From: Elymus sibiricus
Lineage: Eukaryota; Streptophyta; Magnoliopsida; Poales; Poaceae
Direction of reading: 5' to 3'
NCBI GenBank assembly: GCA_039707655.1
Contig: CM077668.1
Coordinates: 63,009,086 to 63,073,085, forward strand
Length of the DNA stretch: 64,000 nt
Shown here: positions 30,535 through 43,043 of the stretch, one piece after another
Layout of the letters: each line of letters opens with the position of its first letter
Numbering within the stretch: the first letter of the stretch is position 1
The notes under the pieces: model-generated
Told to the model about the DNA's origin: nothing
Databases searched by the model: none
What the model saw: the letters and a program-made list of their open reading frames with translations, nothing else
Program-made: the position numbers and the translations under genes

Positions 30535-33500
30535 TGTGACGCCCCCGACTTAATCGTGTACTAACCATACACGCAAATGCACACGATCAAGCCTAGGGAC
30601 TCACTTGAAGATATCACAACACAACTCTAGACACAAATAAAATAATACAAGCTTTATATTACAAGCCAGGGGCCTCGAGGGCTCGAATACATAAGCTTGC
30701 GCAAACAAGCGTCAGCGAAAGCATCAGAGATCTGAGTACAGATATAAAAGAGAAAACAAGAATGCCTTAAGAAGGCGAAAACAGACAACAGCTCCGATCG
30801 AAAGAGGCAAGGCCTCCTGCCTGGGAGCCTCCTAAACTACTCCTGGTCGTCGATGATCTCCACGTCGTAGAAGGCTCCTCCGGGAATCTCCTGCTCCTGG
30901 GCTTCGACGTCTGAATTGCAGCAATCGGGTGTGGGGGAAAAGAATAGCAAAGCAACCGTGAGTACTCATCCAAAGTACTCGCAAGACTGACATCAGAACT
31001 ATGCTAATTATGCATTGGTATCAAATGGAGAGGCTGTATCTGTGGACTATATAGCAGCAAAGCCAGAATAGAGAGAAAGGCCTAGCCTAGCGAAGACTAG
31101 CATCTTCAGAGTAGCATCTTCAGAGTCTTGCAGCATTAGAAGAGCGCAGATTAGCATATTATAAATTATCAAGCATGTTGAGACAAGCCCAGAGATCCTT
31201 CCTCGACTCCCTGCGAGAAAGCAATCCCGGAGCTTGCAATTAATTAATAGGTATCCACTTCAAGTAATAATAGATCGGGATACAACACTGAGCGTCCTGT
31301 TACCGTGGACACGGCTATTCGAATAGATAACTTCCCTGCAGGGGTGCACTACTGTTACCCAGCACGCTCGATTACATCTGGCCGGACACACTTTCATCGG
31401 GTCATGCCCGGCCTCGGGTAATCGACACGAAGCAGCGTCCTACCTAGGCTAAGCAGAGAGGTCCCCGCCGGTCTACATCCTAAGTGCGCAGGGGTCTTGG
31501 GCCATCGCCCTTTGCACTCCGGGTCGTTATGCGACGAGCCGGGACGAGCACCACCTCATTCCTGGATGGCACTGGCCCGACAGGCCCACAATGCTGAACT
31601 GGACGTCTGACAGAGCTTTCGGGAGAAACGTACAACGCAGAGGGTCCCATACCCATTATCCCACGTGGTGGTAGTGCGTATAGGGCCAACGACCCACTCA
31701 GATCAATACCCAAATCCATTATCGCATTATTAGTAGTTCGCGGAGACGATCAGACTACCTGTCGCTCCGACTATCTCGCGGGTGCCTCCCAGGTCAACCC
31801 GACTTCACATCTCTCGCAGGTACCCCTCGGGGTCGACCCGACTTTTCCCGGGGACTGTAGTAAAAGTAAAGTATCCATGTGTTCATCACATCAAGGGGGC
31901 TCCGAGGAATCACCCTCGTTGGAATCCTACTCGATGTAATCCGACAAGGTGAACCCAGAGGAATCACCCTCGAAGGCATTCACACTTGTGGGGTTGCACG
32001 ACAGAAGCTTCTCCGGAGGTGGAGGGAGAGGAACCACCCTCGGTAATCCACGTCCGATTAGCTATACTACAGAGGCATCATCGGGAGTGAGTTAAGAGGT
32101 ATCACCCTCGTCACTCGGGGACAACTCTGAAGAGTCAGACAACTTAGGGGGTGTGCGGTGCTGTGCTGGTCTCAGCCCGACGATCACATCGATCGGGGCA
32201 CTAGTAACTAAGCGGGGCAACTAGTACAAGGGTGGGGCCACAGATGGATTCCGTCCAACCTATACTAAGCATTTAGGATATCAGGTAAAGTATCAACAGA
32301 AGTTACAATAAACAGGCTATGCATCAGAATAGGATAAAACAAATGCAGTAACAAATTCTAATGCAAGCAGGAGGGAGAGAGAGTAGGTGATATAGGCATG
32401 CGTCAAGGGGGTTTGCTTGCCTGGTTGCTCTGCTGAAAAGGAAACAAAGTCGTCGGTGACGTAGTCGATCACAGCGGCAGCATCGGTCTCGAAGTCTACC
32501 GGAGAGAACAGGGGGAAGAAACAGTAAATAAAAAGCAAACAAATGCATGACGATGCATGACATGGCAATAAGCGGTGCTAGGGGTGATCTAACGCAGTGC
32601 CGGGTGATACTGGCGAAGGGGGATAGCATCCGGGAAAGTATTCCCGGTGTTTGGTATTTTCGGACAGATGAACCGGGGGAGGATGGTTGCATGTTCGCTA
32701 TGCTAGGGACCTGTGGCAGACGAACGGACTGCGTATTCGGATTCGTCTCGACGTTCTGAGCAACTTTCATATACAAATTATTTTAATCCGAGTTACGGTT
32801 TATTTTATATTAATTTTCAAAGTTTTATTAATATTCTGAAATTAATTTAATTATTTAAATTAAATTAAATAATTAGTCTAATTAAACTAATTACAGATTA
32901 TTTAAGTTAATTAAATAATTAGTTTAATTAAACCAGATTAATTAACTTAATTAATAGTTAGTTAATTAATTAATTAATTAATAATTGTTTATTTATTTAT
33001 TTTTATTTTCTTTTTATTTCATTTTAAACAGGGCGGGCCCAGCAGTCAGTGGCCCGAGCGGACATGTCCACTCGTGCACGTGTGGGCGCCGGACACGTCC
33101 GGACTTTACACGCGCGCGGGCACTGGGGAACCGGACACGTCCGGGCGTCCACAGCGGACGCGCGCGCGCGGGCACAGCAGAGGCCGGCCGGGGAGGACGC
33201 GGCCGTGGCAGCGGGCGCCGGCGATGGGCGTGGGACGGCAAGCGGCAGCCGGGGGGGAGCAGCAGGCCGCAGCGGCGACGGCGGCGCAGCAGCTGCGGCA
33301 GCCGCGGGGGCGAGCGGCAGCGGTGGCGGCGGCGCGAGGGAGCGCGCGGCCGGGCGACGGGGCGCGGCAGCAGGAGCAGCAGCCGCAGCGCGGGCGGGCG
33401 ACGCGGCAGAGGCGCGGTCAGTGGCGGCATACGACGGCGACGGCGAGCGATGACAGAGAGAGGAGAGGGGGAAACGGGCGCGGCTCACTGGCGGCGTAGA

Positions 33501-34224
33501 GGTACGGGGGCGGCGAGGCGCGACGAGGCCGGTCGAGGAGGCGGTCGGGGACGGCGCGGCGACGTCGGGCGGCGGCGACGGGCGGCGGCGGCGGCGAGCG
33601 GGAGAGAGAGGGAGCGAGGGGAAATCGGGGGGGGGGGGGGAATCGGGCTAGGGTTCCAGTGCGAGGGGGAGGGGAGGGCCTTAGTAGCGGCCGGCTGGGC
33701 CGGCTCAGGTGGGACACGGCCCAGGGGGGGAAGGGGTTTGCTTTTCTTTTCTTTTATACATTTTTCTGTTTTCTTTTTCTGATTTCTTTTAAACATTTCA
33801 GTTTTGCAAATGTTTAGCCACCATTTTAAGTTTTGTAAAATACGAGACTTGTCCATAAATATACAGTGCAATATTACATAACATCAGAAATTTGTTTGGA
33901 GTTAAAAGGATTTCTTTTTAATTTTATTTAAAGTGGAATGTATTAAATATTTCCGTTTGGTGCTGTTTTGGGGATGATGGGGGCATTTTCCAAGTTCAAT
34001 AAATGTTGATTATACTTTTATAAATGCCTCTGAATTATTTGTAATTTAATGAACATTTTAGATTTCAGTTTGGAGCAACTTTTATTTTTACTTTATAATT
34101 GAATTTCATTTTGAACTGGAATTTGAAATGTGATATGATGCAAATGATGATTAAGCATTGTTAATCACGATGACATGGCATTATCATGAGGTGATTACTG
34201 TAGCAGTTACATGGGGATGTTACA
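30535..34224 (-). repeat. LTR1 of composite B (left outer LTR)
   Basis: This 3690-bp LTR runs on the plus strand from TGTGACGCCCCC to GATGTTACA. Relative to the other two LTRs it lacks a block of about 36 bp near 33276, present at about 42020-42055 and 50790-50825. It has a 14-G run at 33627-33640. Confidence 0.92.
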
Positions 34225-34239
34225 ATTCTCCTCCTCTAA
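34225..34239 (-). other. Polypurine tract, first internal region of B
   Basis: ATTCTCCTCCTCTAA on the plus strand is a purine tract on the coding strand, directly beside LTR1. Confidence 0.75.
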
Positions 34240-34260
34240 CAAGAATTCTCGTCCCGAGAA

Positions 34261-37200
34261 TTAAGAGGAAGACTGAAAGAAAGCGGGGTATTCTTCACGA
34301 AGACGATCCTCGCGTTCCCATGTGGCTTCACCTTCAGAATGATTCGACCACTGAACTTTAAGGAACTTGATCGACTTCTGACGGGTTCGTCGTTCAGCTT
34401 GATCAAGAATGCGGATCGGATACTCTGGATAAGACAGATCTTCTCGCAATTCAAGCACTTCATGATCCACTGCTCGGATAGGATCCTTGAAGCAGCGTCG
34501 GAGTTGCGACACATGGAAGACATCATGAACCTGAGAAAGATTCGGCGGCAATTCAAGTTGATATGCCACTTCTCCACGTCTTGCGAGAATTCGGAACGGG
34601 CCAATGTAGCGAGGAGCTAACTTGCCCTTGATCCCGAAACGATGAGTGCCCTTGAACGGAGTAACACGAAGGTATGCCTGTTCACCAGGTTGATAGACCA
34701 TTACCTTGTGCTTTCGGTCATAGTTGCTCTTCTGACGAGACTGAGCAGTCTTCAAATTTTCACGGATAATGCGTACTTGTTCTTCAGCTTGTTGAATAAT
34801 GTCCGGTCCAACGAGTGATCGTTCCCCAGTTTTTGACCAGTTCAGAGGGGTTCGACACTTACGTCCATATAGAACTTCAAAGGGTGCCATCTTCAGACTA
34901 GCTTGATAGCTATTGTTGTAAGAGAATTCGGCATACGGGAGAGATTCTTCCCATTTCTTACCGAATGAGATGACACAAGCTCGAAGCATATCTTCAAGCA
35001 CTTGATTGACTCGTTCGACTTGTCCCTGAGACTGGGGATGAAATGTGGTGCTGAAGGACAAATGAGTTCCCATAGCTTCTTGAAAACTGTTCCAAAACCT
35101 GGAGGTGAAGAGGCTGCCACGATCTGAACTGATCTCCAACGGAATACCGTGAAGTTACACGATTCTGGAAACATACAAGTCTGCTAACTGACTAGCAGTG
35201 ATTGTCTCCTTGACTGGCAGAAAGTGAGCAACCTTGGAGAATCGGTCGATGACGACAAAGATAGCATCATGACCCTTTTGAGATCTAGGAAAACCAGTAA
35301 TGAAATCCATTTCGACTTTGTCCCATTTCCATTCAGGAATATCCAGGGGTTGCAGAGTTCCAGCAGGTCTTTGATGTTCTGCTTTGATGCGACGGCAAAC
35401 GTCACACTCGGCAACATACTGAGCAATATCTCGCTTCATATCAGGCCACCAATATCTCTGACGAATGTCTTGGTACATCTTGGTACTACCAGGGTGAATT
35501 GATAGAGGTGTATCATGAGCTTCTTTCATGACGCGCGGGGTCATATTCAGATTGCCCATTCTAGGAACCACTAAGCGATTCTTGAAGTACAAGGCGCCAT
35601 CAGTATCAATAGTGAAGAATGAGGGCTTTCCTCTTTTGACATCCCGCTTAATTTTCTCGACCTCTGAGTCAGCTTTCTGTATATGCTTAATGTCATCGTC
35701 GAGACTATATTCAACAACCAGGGTGTTGAGATGACCCTGAGGAACAATATGGAGATTCAACTTACGAAGTTCTTCATAGAGCATAGGTTGCGCTTCCTGA
35801 ACCATAAGTTTGTTGCAATAGGCCTTGCGACTCAAGGCATCGGCCATTACATTAGCCTTGCCAGGGGTATAAGAAATATTCATGTCATAATCGGCTATTG
35901 TCTTGAGCCATCTCTGTTGACGAAGGTTCAAGTCTGGTTGAGTATACAGATACTTCAGACTTTGGTGATCCGTGTAGATCTCGCAACGGTTACCAAGAAG
36001 GTAATGTCGCCACAGCTTCAAAGCATAAATAACTGTAGCAAGCTCGAGATCATGTACTGGATAATTTTCCTCGTGAGGACGCAATTGACGAGAGCCATAA
36101 GCAATTACTTTGCGCTCTTGCATTAGGACACAGCCTAATCCTTGACGAGATGCATCACAGTAAATCACGAAGTCCTTTTGAGAATCCGGGGGTGCTAGCA
36201 CTGGAGCAGATGTCAATTTATCTTTAAGTGTCTGAAAGCTTTCCTGACATTTTTCTGTCCACTCAAACTTCACGCCTTTGTGAAGCAGATCAGTCAGAGG
36301 CTTGGCAATTTTAGAGAAGTTCTCGACGAATCGGCGGCAATAGCTTGCAAGGCCAAGAAAACTTCTGACTTGCTTAACATTCTTCGGAGGAGTCCAGTCA
36401 AGAATAGCCTGAACTCGTTCTGGGTTAACAGCAATGCCATCTTTGGAGATCACATGGCCGAGATATGTCAGTTCAGACAACCAGAACTCACACTTAGAAT
36501 ACTTGGCATACAGCTGATGTTCACGTAGCTTCTCCAGTACAAGCCGAAGGTGTTCGGCGTGTTCTTGTTCATTCTTGGAAAATATAAGGATATCATCCAA
36601 ATAAACCACGACAAATTTGTCGAGGTAATCCATGAAGATGTAGTTCATCAGTCGGGAGAAGGTTGCTGGAGCATTGGTTAAGCCAAAGGACATGACAGTG
36701 TATTCATATGACCCATAGCGACTAACGAAGGCTGTCTTCGAAATATCCTCCTTACGAACTCGAATCTAGTGGTATCCCAATCTCAAATCAAGTTTAGAGA
36801 ACACTGAGGAACCAGCAAGTTGATCATACAGATCGTTGATTCTGGGAAGCGGATACTTGTTCTGAATTGTTGCCTGGTTGATAGGTCGGTAATCTTGAAC
36901 CAACCGATTTGTTCCATCCTTCTTCTTAACAAAGAGAGAAGGCGCTCCCCAAGCAGAAGAACTGGGGCGGATGAAACCCTTCTTAAGTGACTTGTCGATT
37001 TCTTCCTTTAGCTCGAGAAGTTCATGCGGAGGCATCTTATAAGGACGCTTCGCAATAGGGGTAGTGCCAGGCTTCAAGTCAATGACGAACTCGACAGCTC
37101 TGACAGGGGGTATTCCTGGAAGTTCTTCTGGAAAGACGTCCGGAAAATCGCGAACGACTGGAACGTTCTCAATTCCCTCAAGAGGTGAAGCATTCAATGC

Positions 37201-38634
37201 ATTCAGAGCATATATCTGGCTCTCGGCATCCTGAGTTGTTCGGGCTGAGTATTTGACTGTCTGGCCAGAAGGGTGAGTGAGGCGAACTGATTCAGCAGCA
37301 CAGTCAATCAGGGCTTGATGAGGACCCAACCAATTCATGCCCAGAATGACATCTATGGTAGAAACCTTGAGGGCCATGAGTGAAGCAGTGAATTGTAATC
37401 CTCCAATTTCAATGTGATTGTTGTGGGCTATCATCGAGGTATCCCGTCTGGATCCTGGAGAGCTAACCACCAGTGGAGGGTACAAGTTTTCGAATGACAG
37501 GTCTTGCTTGCGTGCAAACGCTTCAGATATGAAAGAATGCGACGCTCCTGAATCAAAAAGAACAGTAGCGGGAACTGAATTCACTAGAAGGGTACCCATC
37601 ACAATTTTGGGGTCCCGTCGAGCTTCTTCAACCTTTACATGATTAACATGACCACGACTGAGTGCAGGCGGCCTGGCATTACGGTTTCTGGACTGACTAG
37701 CTCGTGCATTTTGATTCTGGGTTGGGCAGCAGCTGGCAGCATGGTGCCCTGGCTGACCACATTTGCGGCATAAACCATCATTATGGGGAGTAGCCATAGT
37801 ATTGGGCTGTCCACCCTGAATCGCTAGTTGTCTCGGCGGCAACTGCAGACGAGGTGCAACATAAGACGGCCTTGGTGTTGGAGCTGGTCGGTGATGTACA
37901 TTGTGCGGAATCCAGACTTGACGTTTCTGAGCAGGCTAACCCGAGGACGAGCCAACGTCACGACTGTGCTTGAGCGACTCCTGGTACTTATTCAAAGCAG
38001 TTTCAATTCGGAAAGACTTGCTAACAACCGTTGCAAAGTCTTCAGCTTCATGAGCAGCAAGTGCGAGCTTTATATCAGGATGCAGTCCTTCACAGAATTT
38101 CTCCTGCTTGCGTGTGTCAGTGTCGACGTCATCTTCAGCATAGTGGGATAACTCAAGGAATTTCCTTTGATATTCATCCACAGTCATTTTGTCCTGAGTG
38201 AGTTTGCGGAACTCCTGCTTCTTCTGGTCGACCAGACCTTGAGGGATGTGTCGTGCATGGAAGGCTAACTGTAATTCCTGCCAAGTGATTACAGTTCCAG
38301 CAGGCAGCATACGCCTGTGGCTTTCCCACCATTGAGCAGCTGGACCCCTCAGATGATATGTCGCAAAAGTGACGTAACTGTCAGGGTCAACCTTAGCCGA
38401 CTCCATCTCAAAGGCGATGTCACGGAGCCAATCATCAGCCTTCATTGGATCAGTCGAGTTGCGGAAGGTGGACGGGTTGAGGCGCACGAAATCTTGCAGT
38501 GAGATCGGCCCAGGCTCCTGACGAGCATCGTTGCGTTCCAAACGGTTCACCAGAATTTCGTTGAGGTGACGGTTCAGTTCAAACTGCTGCATCATTGCGG
38601 CAATATAGGGTGGAGGTGGAGGATCATCAGCCAT
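34261..38634 (-). pseudogene. Composite B gag-pol, first copy, three in-frame stops
   Basis: This is a single minus-strand frame of 1458 codons from [10 protein letters not shown] to [11 protein letters not shown] and a stop. The order is gag, CCHC knuckle ([14 protein letters not shown]), protease ([10 protein letters not shown]), RT (YLDDILIFS), RNase H ([10 protein letters not shown]), integrase (HHCC finger, DFITGF, SDRG, GQVERVNQ) and a chromodomain-like end ([14 protein letters not shown]). Stops lie at 37936-37938 (gag end), 36766-36768 (RT) and 35155-35157 (integrase). No frameshift was found, and the length equals the second copy. None of its stops is shared with the second copy, so they arose after the tandem formed. 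It is non-functional as a polyprotein. Confidence 0.92.
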
Positions 38635-39251
38635 CCTGCCAAATCAACAGGGGCAGTTTAGCAAGAACAACTGCATGTGTCAGAGATTATTTATGACGTA
38701 ACATGAGGAATGAACAAGAAGTGCCGTAGATACATATTAGTAGTCATTAAGGACATACAGATCCATGCACAGAATTGGATATCAACGGACAGCGCGAGTT
38801 CGGAAACACCCGCAGCTAGACAAACTAGGCGGCGCGCAGGCACGCGGTGAGGAATACACAACGGGACATAGCAAAGGCTATATCAACGTCGGAGAAAACT
38901 TTTGGAGCGAGGAATCTGCAAGGAACAACGTAGGGGATCCTCGATAAAAGTATCGTGCGGTCCGTGAATATTGTGCGGCAGAATCCTGGCCCTCATCTTG
39001 AAGAAAGGGGGGATAATTCAGAACTCCGGGTGGATGTCATCTCGAGAACCTAATGTTAGAGTTAGCAAAACTTTAACCCGAATAGGAGAGAGAGCAGAGT
39101 CCCAGAGTAAGGAAGAGGAATAAAAGATCCTAATCCCATCCATTGGCGACGTGGACCCATAAGCCACACAGCCAAGTTAGTAAAATAATTTTTGAACGTC
39201 TAGACTCAACTTCGGCCAAGGAGTTGGAAAGGGGGCTACCTACAGGCAGTC
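38635..39251 (-). other. Leader of first internal region of B
   Basis: About 617 bp lie between primer site and gag. No conserved open frame was seen, and it is nearly identical to 47418-48034. Confidence 0.7.
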
Positions 39252-39264
39252 GGCTCTGATACCA
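39252..39264 (-). other. Primer binding site, first internal region of B
   Basis: GGCTCTGATACCA on the plus strand is the complement of TGGTATCAGAGCC (tRNA-iMet type), three bases from the middle LTR. Confidence 0.9.
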
Positions 39265-39267
39265 ACC

Positions 39268-42200
39268 TGTGACGCCCCCGACTTAATCGTGTACTAACCA
39301 TACACGCAAATGCACACGATCAAGCCTAGGGACTCACTTGAAGATATCACAACACAACTCTAGACACAAATAAAATAATACAAGCTTTATATTACAAGCC
39401 AGGGGCCTCGAGGGCTCGAATACATAAGCTTGCGCAAACAAGCGTCAGCGAAAGCATTAGAGATCTGAGTACAGATATAAAAGAGAAAACAAGAATGCCT
39501 TAAGAAGGCGAAAACAGACAACAGCTCCGATCGAAAGAGGCAAGGCCTCCTGCCTGGGAGCCTCCTAAACTACTCCTGGTCGTCGATGATCTCCACGTCG
39601 TAGAAGGCTCCTCCGGGAATCTCCTGCTCCTGGGCTTCGACGTCTGAATTGCAGCAATCGGGTGTGGGGGAAAAGAATAGCAAAGCAACCGTGAGTACTC
39701 ATCCAAAGTACTCGCAAGACTGACATCAGAACTATGCTAATTATGCATTGGTATCAAATGAAGAGGCTGTATCTGTGGACTATATAGCAGCAAAGCCAGA
39801 ATAGAGAGAAAGACCTAGCCTAGCGAAGACTAGCATCTTCAGAGTAGCATCTTCAGAGTCTTGCAGCATTAGAAGAGCGCAGATTAGCATATTATAAATT
39901 AACAAGCATGTTGAGACAAGCCCAGAGATCCTTCCTCGACTCCCTGCGAGAAAGCAATCCCGGAGCTTGCAATTAATTAACAGGTATCCACTTCAAGTAA
40001 TAATAGATCGGAATACAACACTAAGCGTCCTGTTACCGTGGACACGGCTATTCGAATAGATAACTTCCCTGCAGGGGTGCACTACTGTTACCCAGCACGC
40101 TCGATTACATCTGGCCGGACACACTTTCATCGGGTCATGCCCGGCCTCGAGTAATCGACACGAAGCAGCGTCCTACCTAGGCTAAGCAGAGAGGTCCCCG
40201 CCGGTCTACATCCTAAGTGCGCAGGGGTCTTGGGCCATCGCCCTTTGCACTCCGGGTCGTTATGCGACGAGCCGGGACGAGCACCACCTCATCCTAGATG
40301 GCACTGGCCCGACAGGCCCACAATGCTGAACTGGACGTCTGACAGATCTTTCGGGAGAAACGTACAACGCAGAGGGGCCCATACCCATTATCCCACGTGG
40401 TGGTAGTGCGTATAGGGCCAACGACCCACTCAGATCAATACCCAAATCCGTTATCGCATTATTAGTAGCTCGCGGAGACGATCAGACTACCTATCGCTCC
40501 GACTATCTCGCGGGTGCCTCCCAGGTCAACCCGACTTCACATCTCTCGCGGGTACCCCTCGGGGTCGACCCGACTTTTCCCGGGGACTGTAGTAAAAGTA
40601 AAGTATCCGTGTGTTCATCACATCGAGGGGGCTCCGAGGAATCACCCTCGTTGGAATCCTACTCGATGTAATCCGACAAGGTGAACCCAGAGGAATCACC
40701 CTCGAAGGCATTCACACTTGCGGGGTTGCACGACAGAAGCTTCTCCGGAGGTGGAGGGAGAGGAACCATCCTCGGTAATCCACGTCCGATTAGCTATACT
40801 ACAGAGGCATCATCGGGAGTGAGTTAAGAGGTATCACCCTCGTCACTCGGGGACAACTCTGAAAAGTCAGACAACTTAGGGGGTGTGCGGTGCTGTGCTG
40901 GTCTCAGCCCGACGATCACATCGATCGGGGCACTAGTAACTAAGCGGGGCAACTAGTACAAAGGTGGGGCCACAGATGGATTCCGTCCAACCTATACTAA
41001 GCATTTAGGATATCAGGTAAAGTATCAACAGAAGTTACAATAAACAAGCTATGCATCAGAATAGGATAAAACAAATGCAGTAACAAATTCTAATGCAAGC
41101 AGGAGGGAGAGAGAGTAGGTGATATAGGCATGCGTCAAGGGGGTTTGCTTGCCTGGTTGCTCTGCTGAAAAGGAAACAAAGTCGTCGGTGTCGTAGTCGA
41201 TCACAGCGGCAGCATCGGTCTCGAAGTCTACCGGAGAGAAGAGGGGGAAGAAATAGTGAATAAAATGCAAACAAATGCATGACGATGCATGACATGGCAA
41301 TAAGCGGTGCTAGGGGTGATCTAACGCAGTGCCGGGTGATACTGGCGAAGGGGGATAGCATCCGGGAAAGTATTCCCGGTGTTTGGTATTTTCGGACAGA
41401 TGAACCGGGGGAGGATGGTTGCATGTTCGCTATGCTAGGGACCTGTGGCGGACGAACGGACTGCGTATTCGGATTCGTCTCGACGTTCTGAGCAACTTTC
41501 ATATACAAATTATTTTAATCCGAGTTACGGTTTATTTTATATTATTTTTCAAAGTTTTCTTAATATTCTGAAATTAATTTAATTATTTAAATTAAATTAA
41601 ATAATTAGTCTAATTAAACTAATTACAGATTATTTAAGTTAATTAAATAATTAGTTTAATTAAACCAGATTAATTAAATTAATTAATAGTTAGTTAATTA
41701 ATTAATTAATTAATAATTGTTTATTTATTTATTTTTATTTTCTTTTTATTTCATTTTAAACAGGGCGGGCCCAGCAGTCAGTGGCCCGGGCGGACATGTC
41801 CACTCGTGCACGTGTGGGCGCCGGACACGTCCGGGATTTACACGCGCGCGGGCACTGGGGAACCGGACACGTCCGGGCGTCCACAGCGGACGCTCGCGCG
41901 CGCGGGCACAGCAGAGGCCGGCCGGGGAGGACGCGGCCGTGGCAGCGGGCACCGGCGACGGGCGTGGGACGGCGAGCGGCAGCCGGGGGGGGGGGGGGGG
42001 AAGCAGCAGGCCGCAGCGGGCGGGGCCAGGCTACGGAGCGCGGTGGCGACGCAGCGGCGACGGCGGCGCAGCAGCTGCGGCTGCCGCGGGGGCGAGCGGC
42101 AGCGGTGGCGGCGGCGCGAGCGAGCGCGCGGCCGGGCGACGGGGCGCGGCAGCAGGAGCAGCAGCCGCAGCGCGGGCGGGCGACGGGGCAGAGGCGCGGT

Positions 42201-43007
42201 CAGTGGCGGCATACGACGGCGACGGCGAGCGATGACAGAGAGAGGAGAGGGGGAAATGGGCGCGGCTCACAGGCGGCGTAGAGGTACGGGGACGGCGAGG
42301 CTCGACGAGGCCGGTCGAGGAGGCGGTCGGGGACGGCGCGGCGACGTCGGGCGGCGGCGACGGGCGGCTGCGGCGGCGAGCGGGAGAGAGAGGGAGCGAG
42401 GGGAAAATGGGGGGGGGGAATCGGGCTAGGGTTCCAGTGCGAGGGGGAGGGGAGGGCCTTAGTAGCGGCCGGCTGGGCCGGCTCAGGTGGGCCACGGCCC
42501 AGGGGGGGAAGGGGTTTGCTTTTCTTTTTTCTTTTTTTTTTATACATTTTTCTGTTTTCTTTTTCTGATTTCTTTTAAACATTTCAGTTTTGCAAATGTT
42601 TAGCCACCATTTTAAGTTTTGTAAAATACGAGACTCCATAAATATGCAGTGCAATATTACCTAACATCAGAAATTTGTTTGGAGTTAAAAGGATTTCGTT
42701 TTAATTTTATTTAAAGTGGAATGTATTAAATATTTCCGTTTGGTGCTGTTTTGGGGATGATGGGGGCATTTTCCAAGTTCAATAAATGTTGATTATACTT
42801 TTATAAATGCCTCTGAATTATTTGTAATTTAATGAACATTTTAGATTTCTGTTTGGAGCAACTTTTATTTTTACTTTATAATTGAATTTCATTTTGAACT
42901 GGAATTTGAAATGTGATATGATGCAAATGATGATTAAGCATTGTTAATCACGATGACATGGCATTATCATGAGGTGATTACTGCAGCTGTTACATGGGAA
43001 TGTTACA
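39268..43007 (-). repeat. LTR2 of composite B (shared middle LTR)
   Basis: This 3740-bp LTR is the longest of the three. It keeps both blocks that LTR1 and LTR3 have each lost separately. It serves as 5' LTR of the first unit (primer site on its left) and 3' LTR of the second (purine tract on its right). It carries a 16-G run at 41985-42000. Confidence 0.92.
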
Positions 43008-43022
43008 ATTCTCCTCCTCTAA
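43008..43022 (-). other. Polypurine tract, second internal region of B
   Basis: ATTCTCCTCCTCTAA on the plus strand is identical to the first copy, beside the middle LTR. Confidence 0.75.
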
Positions 43023-43043
43023 CAAGAATTCTCGTCCCGAGAA

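Noticed and set aside
32985..33871. Long Arg/Gly/Ala-rich frames in the B LTRs (also 41717-42654 and 50500-51334)
   Set aside because: They have the same cause: GC-rich LTR sequence, frame lengths that change between the three LTR copies through indels, and low-complexity translation.
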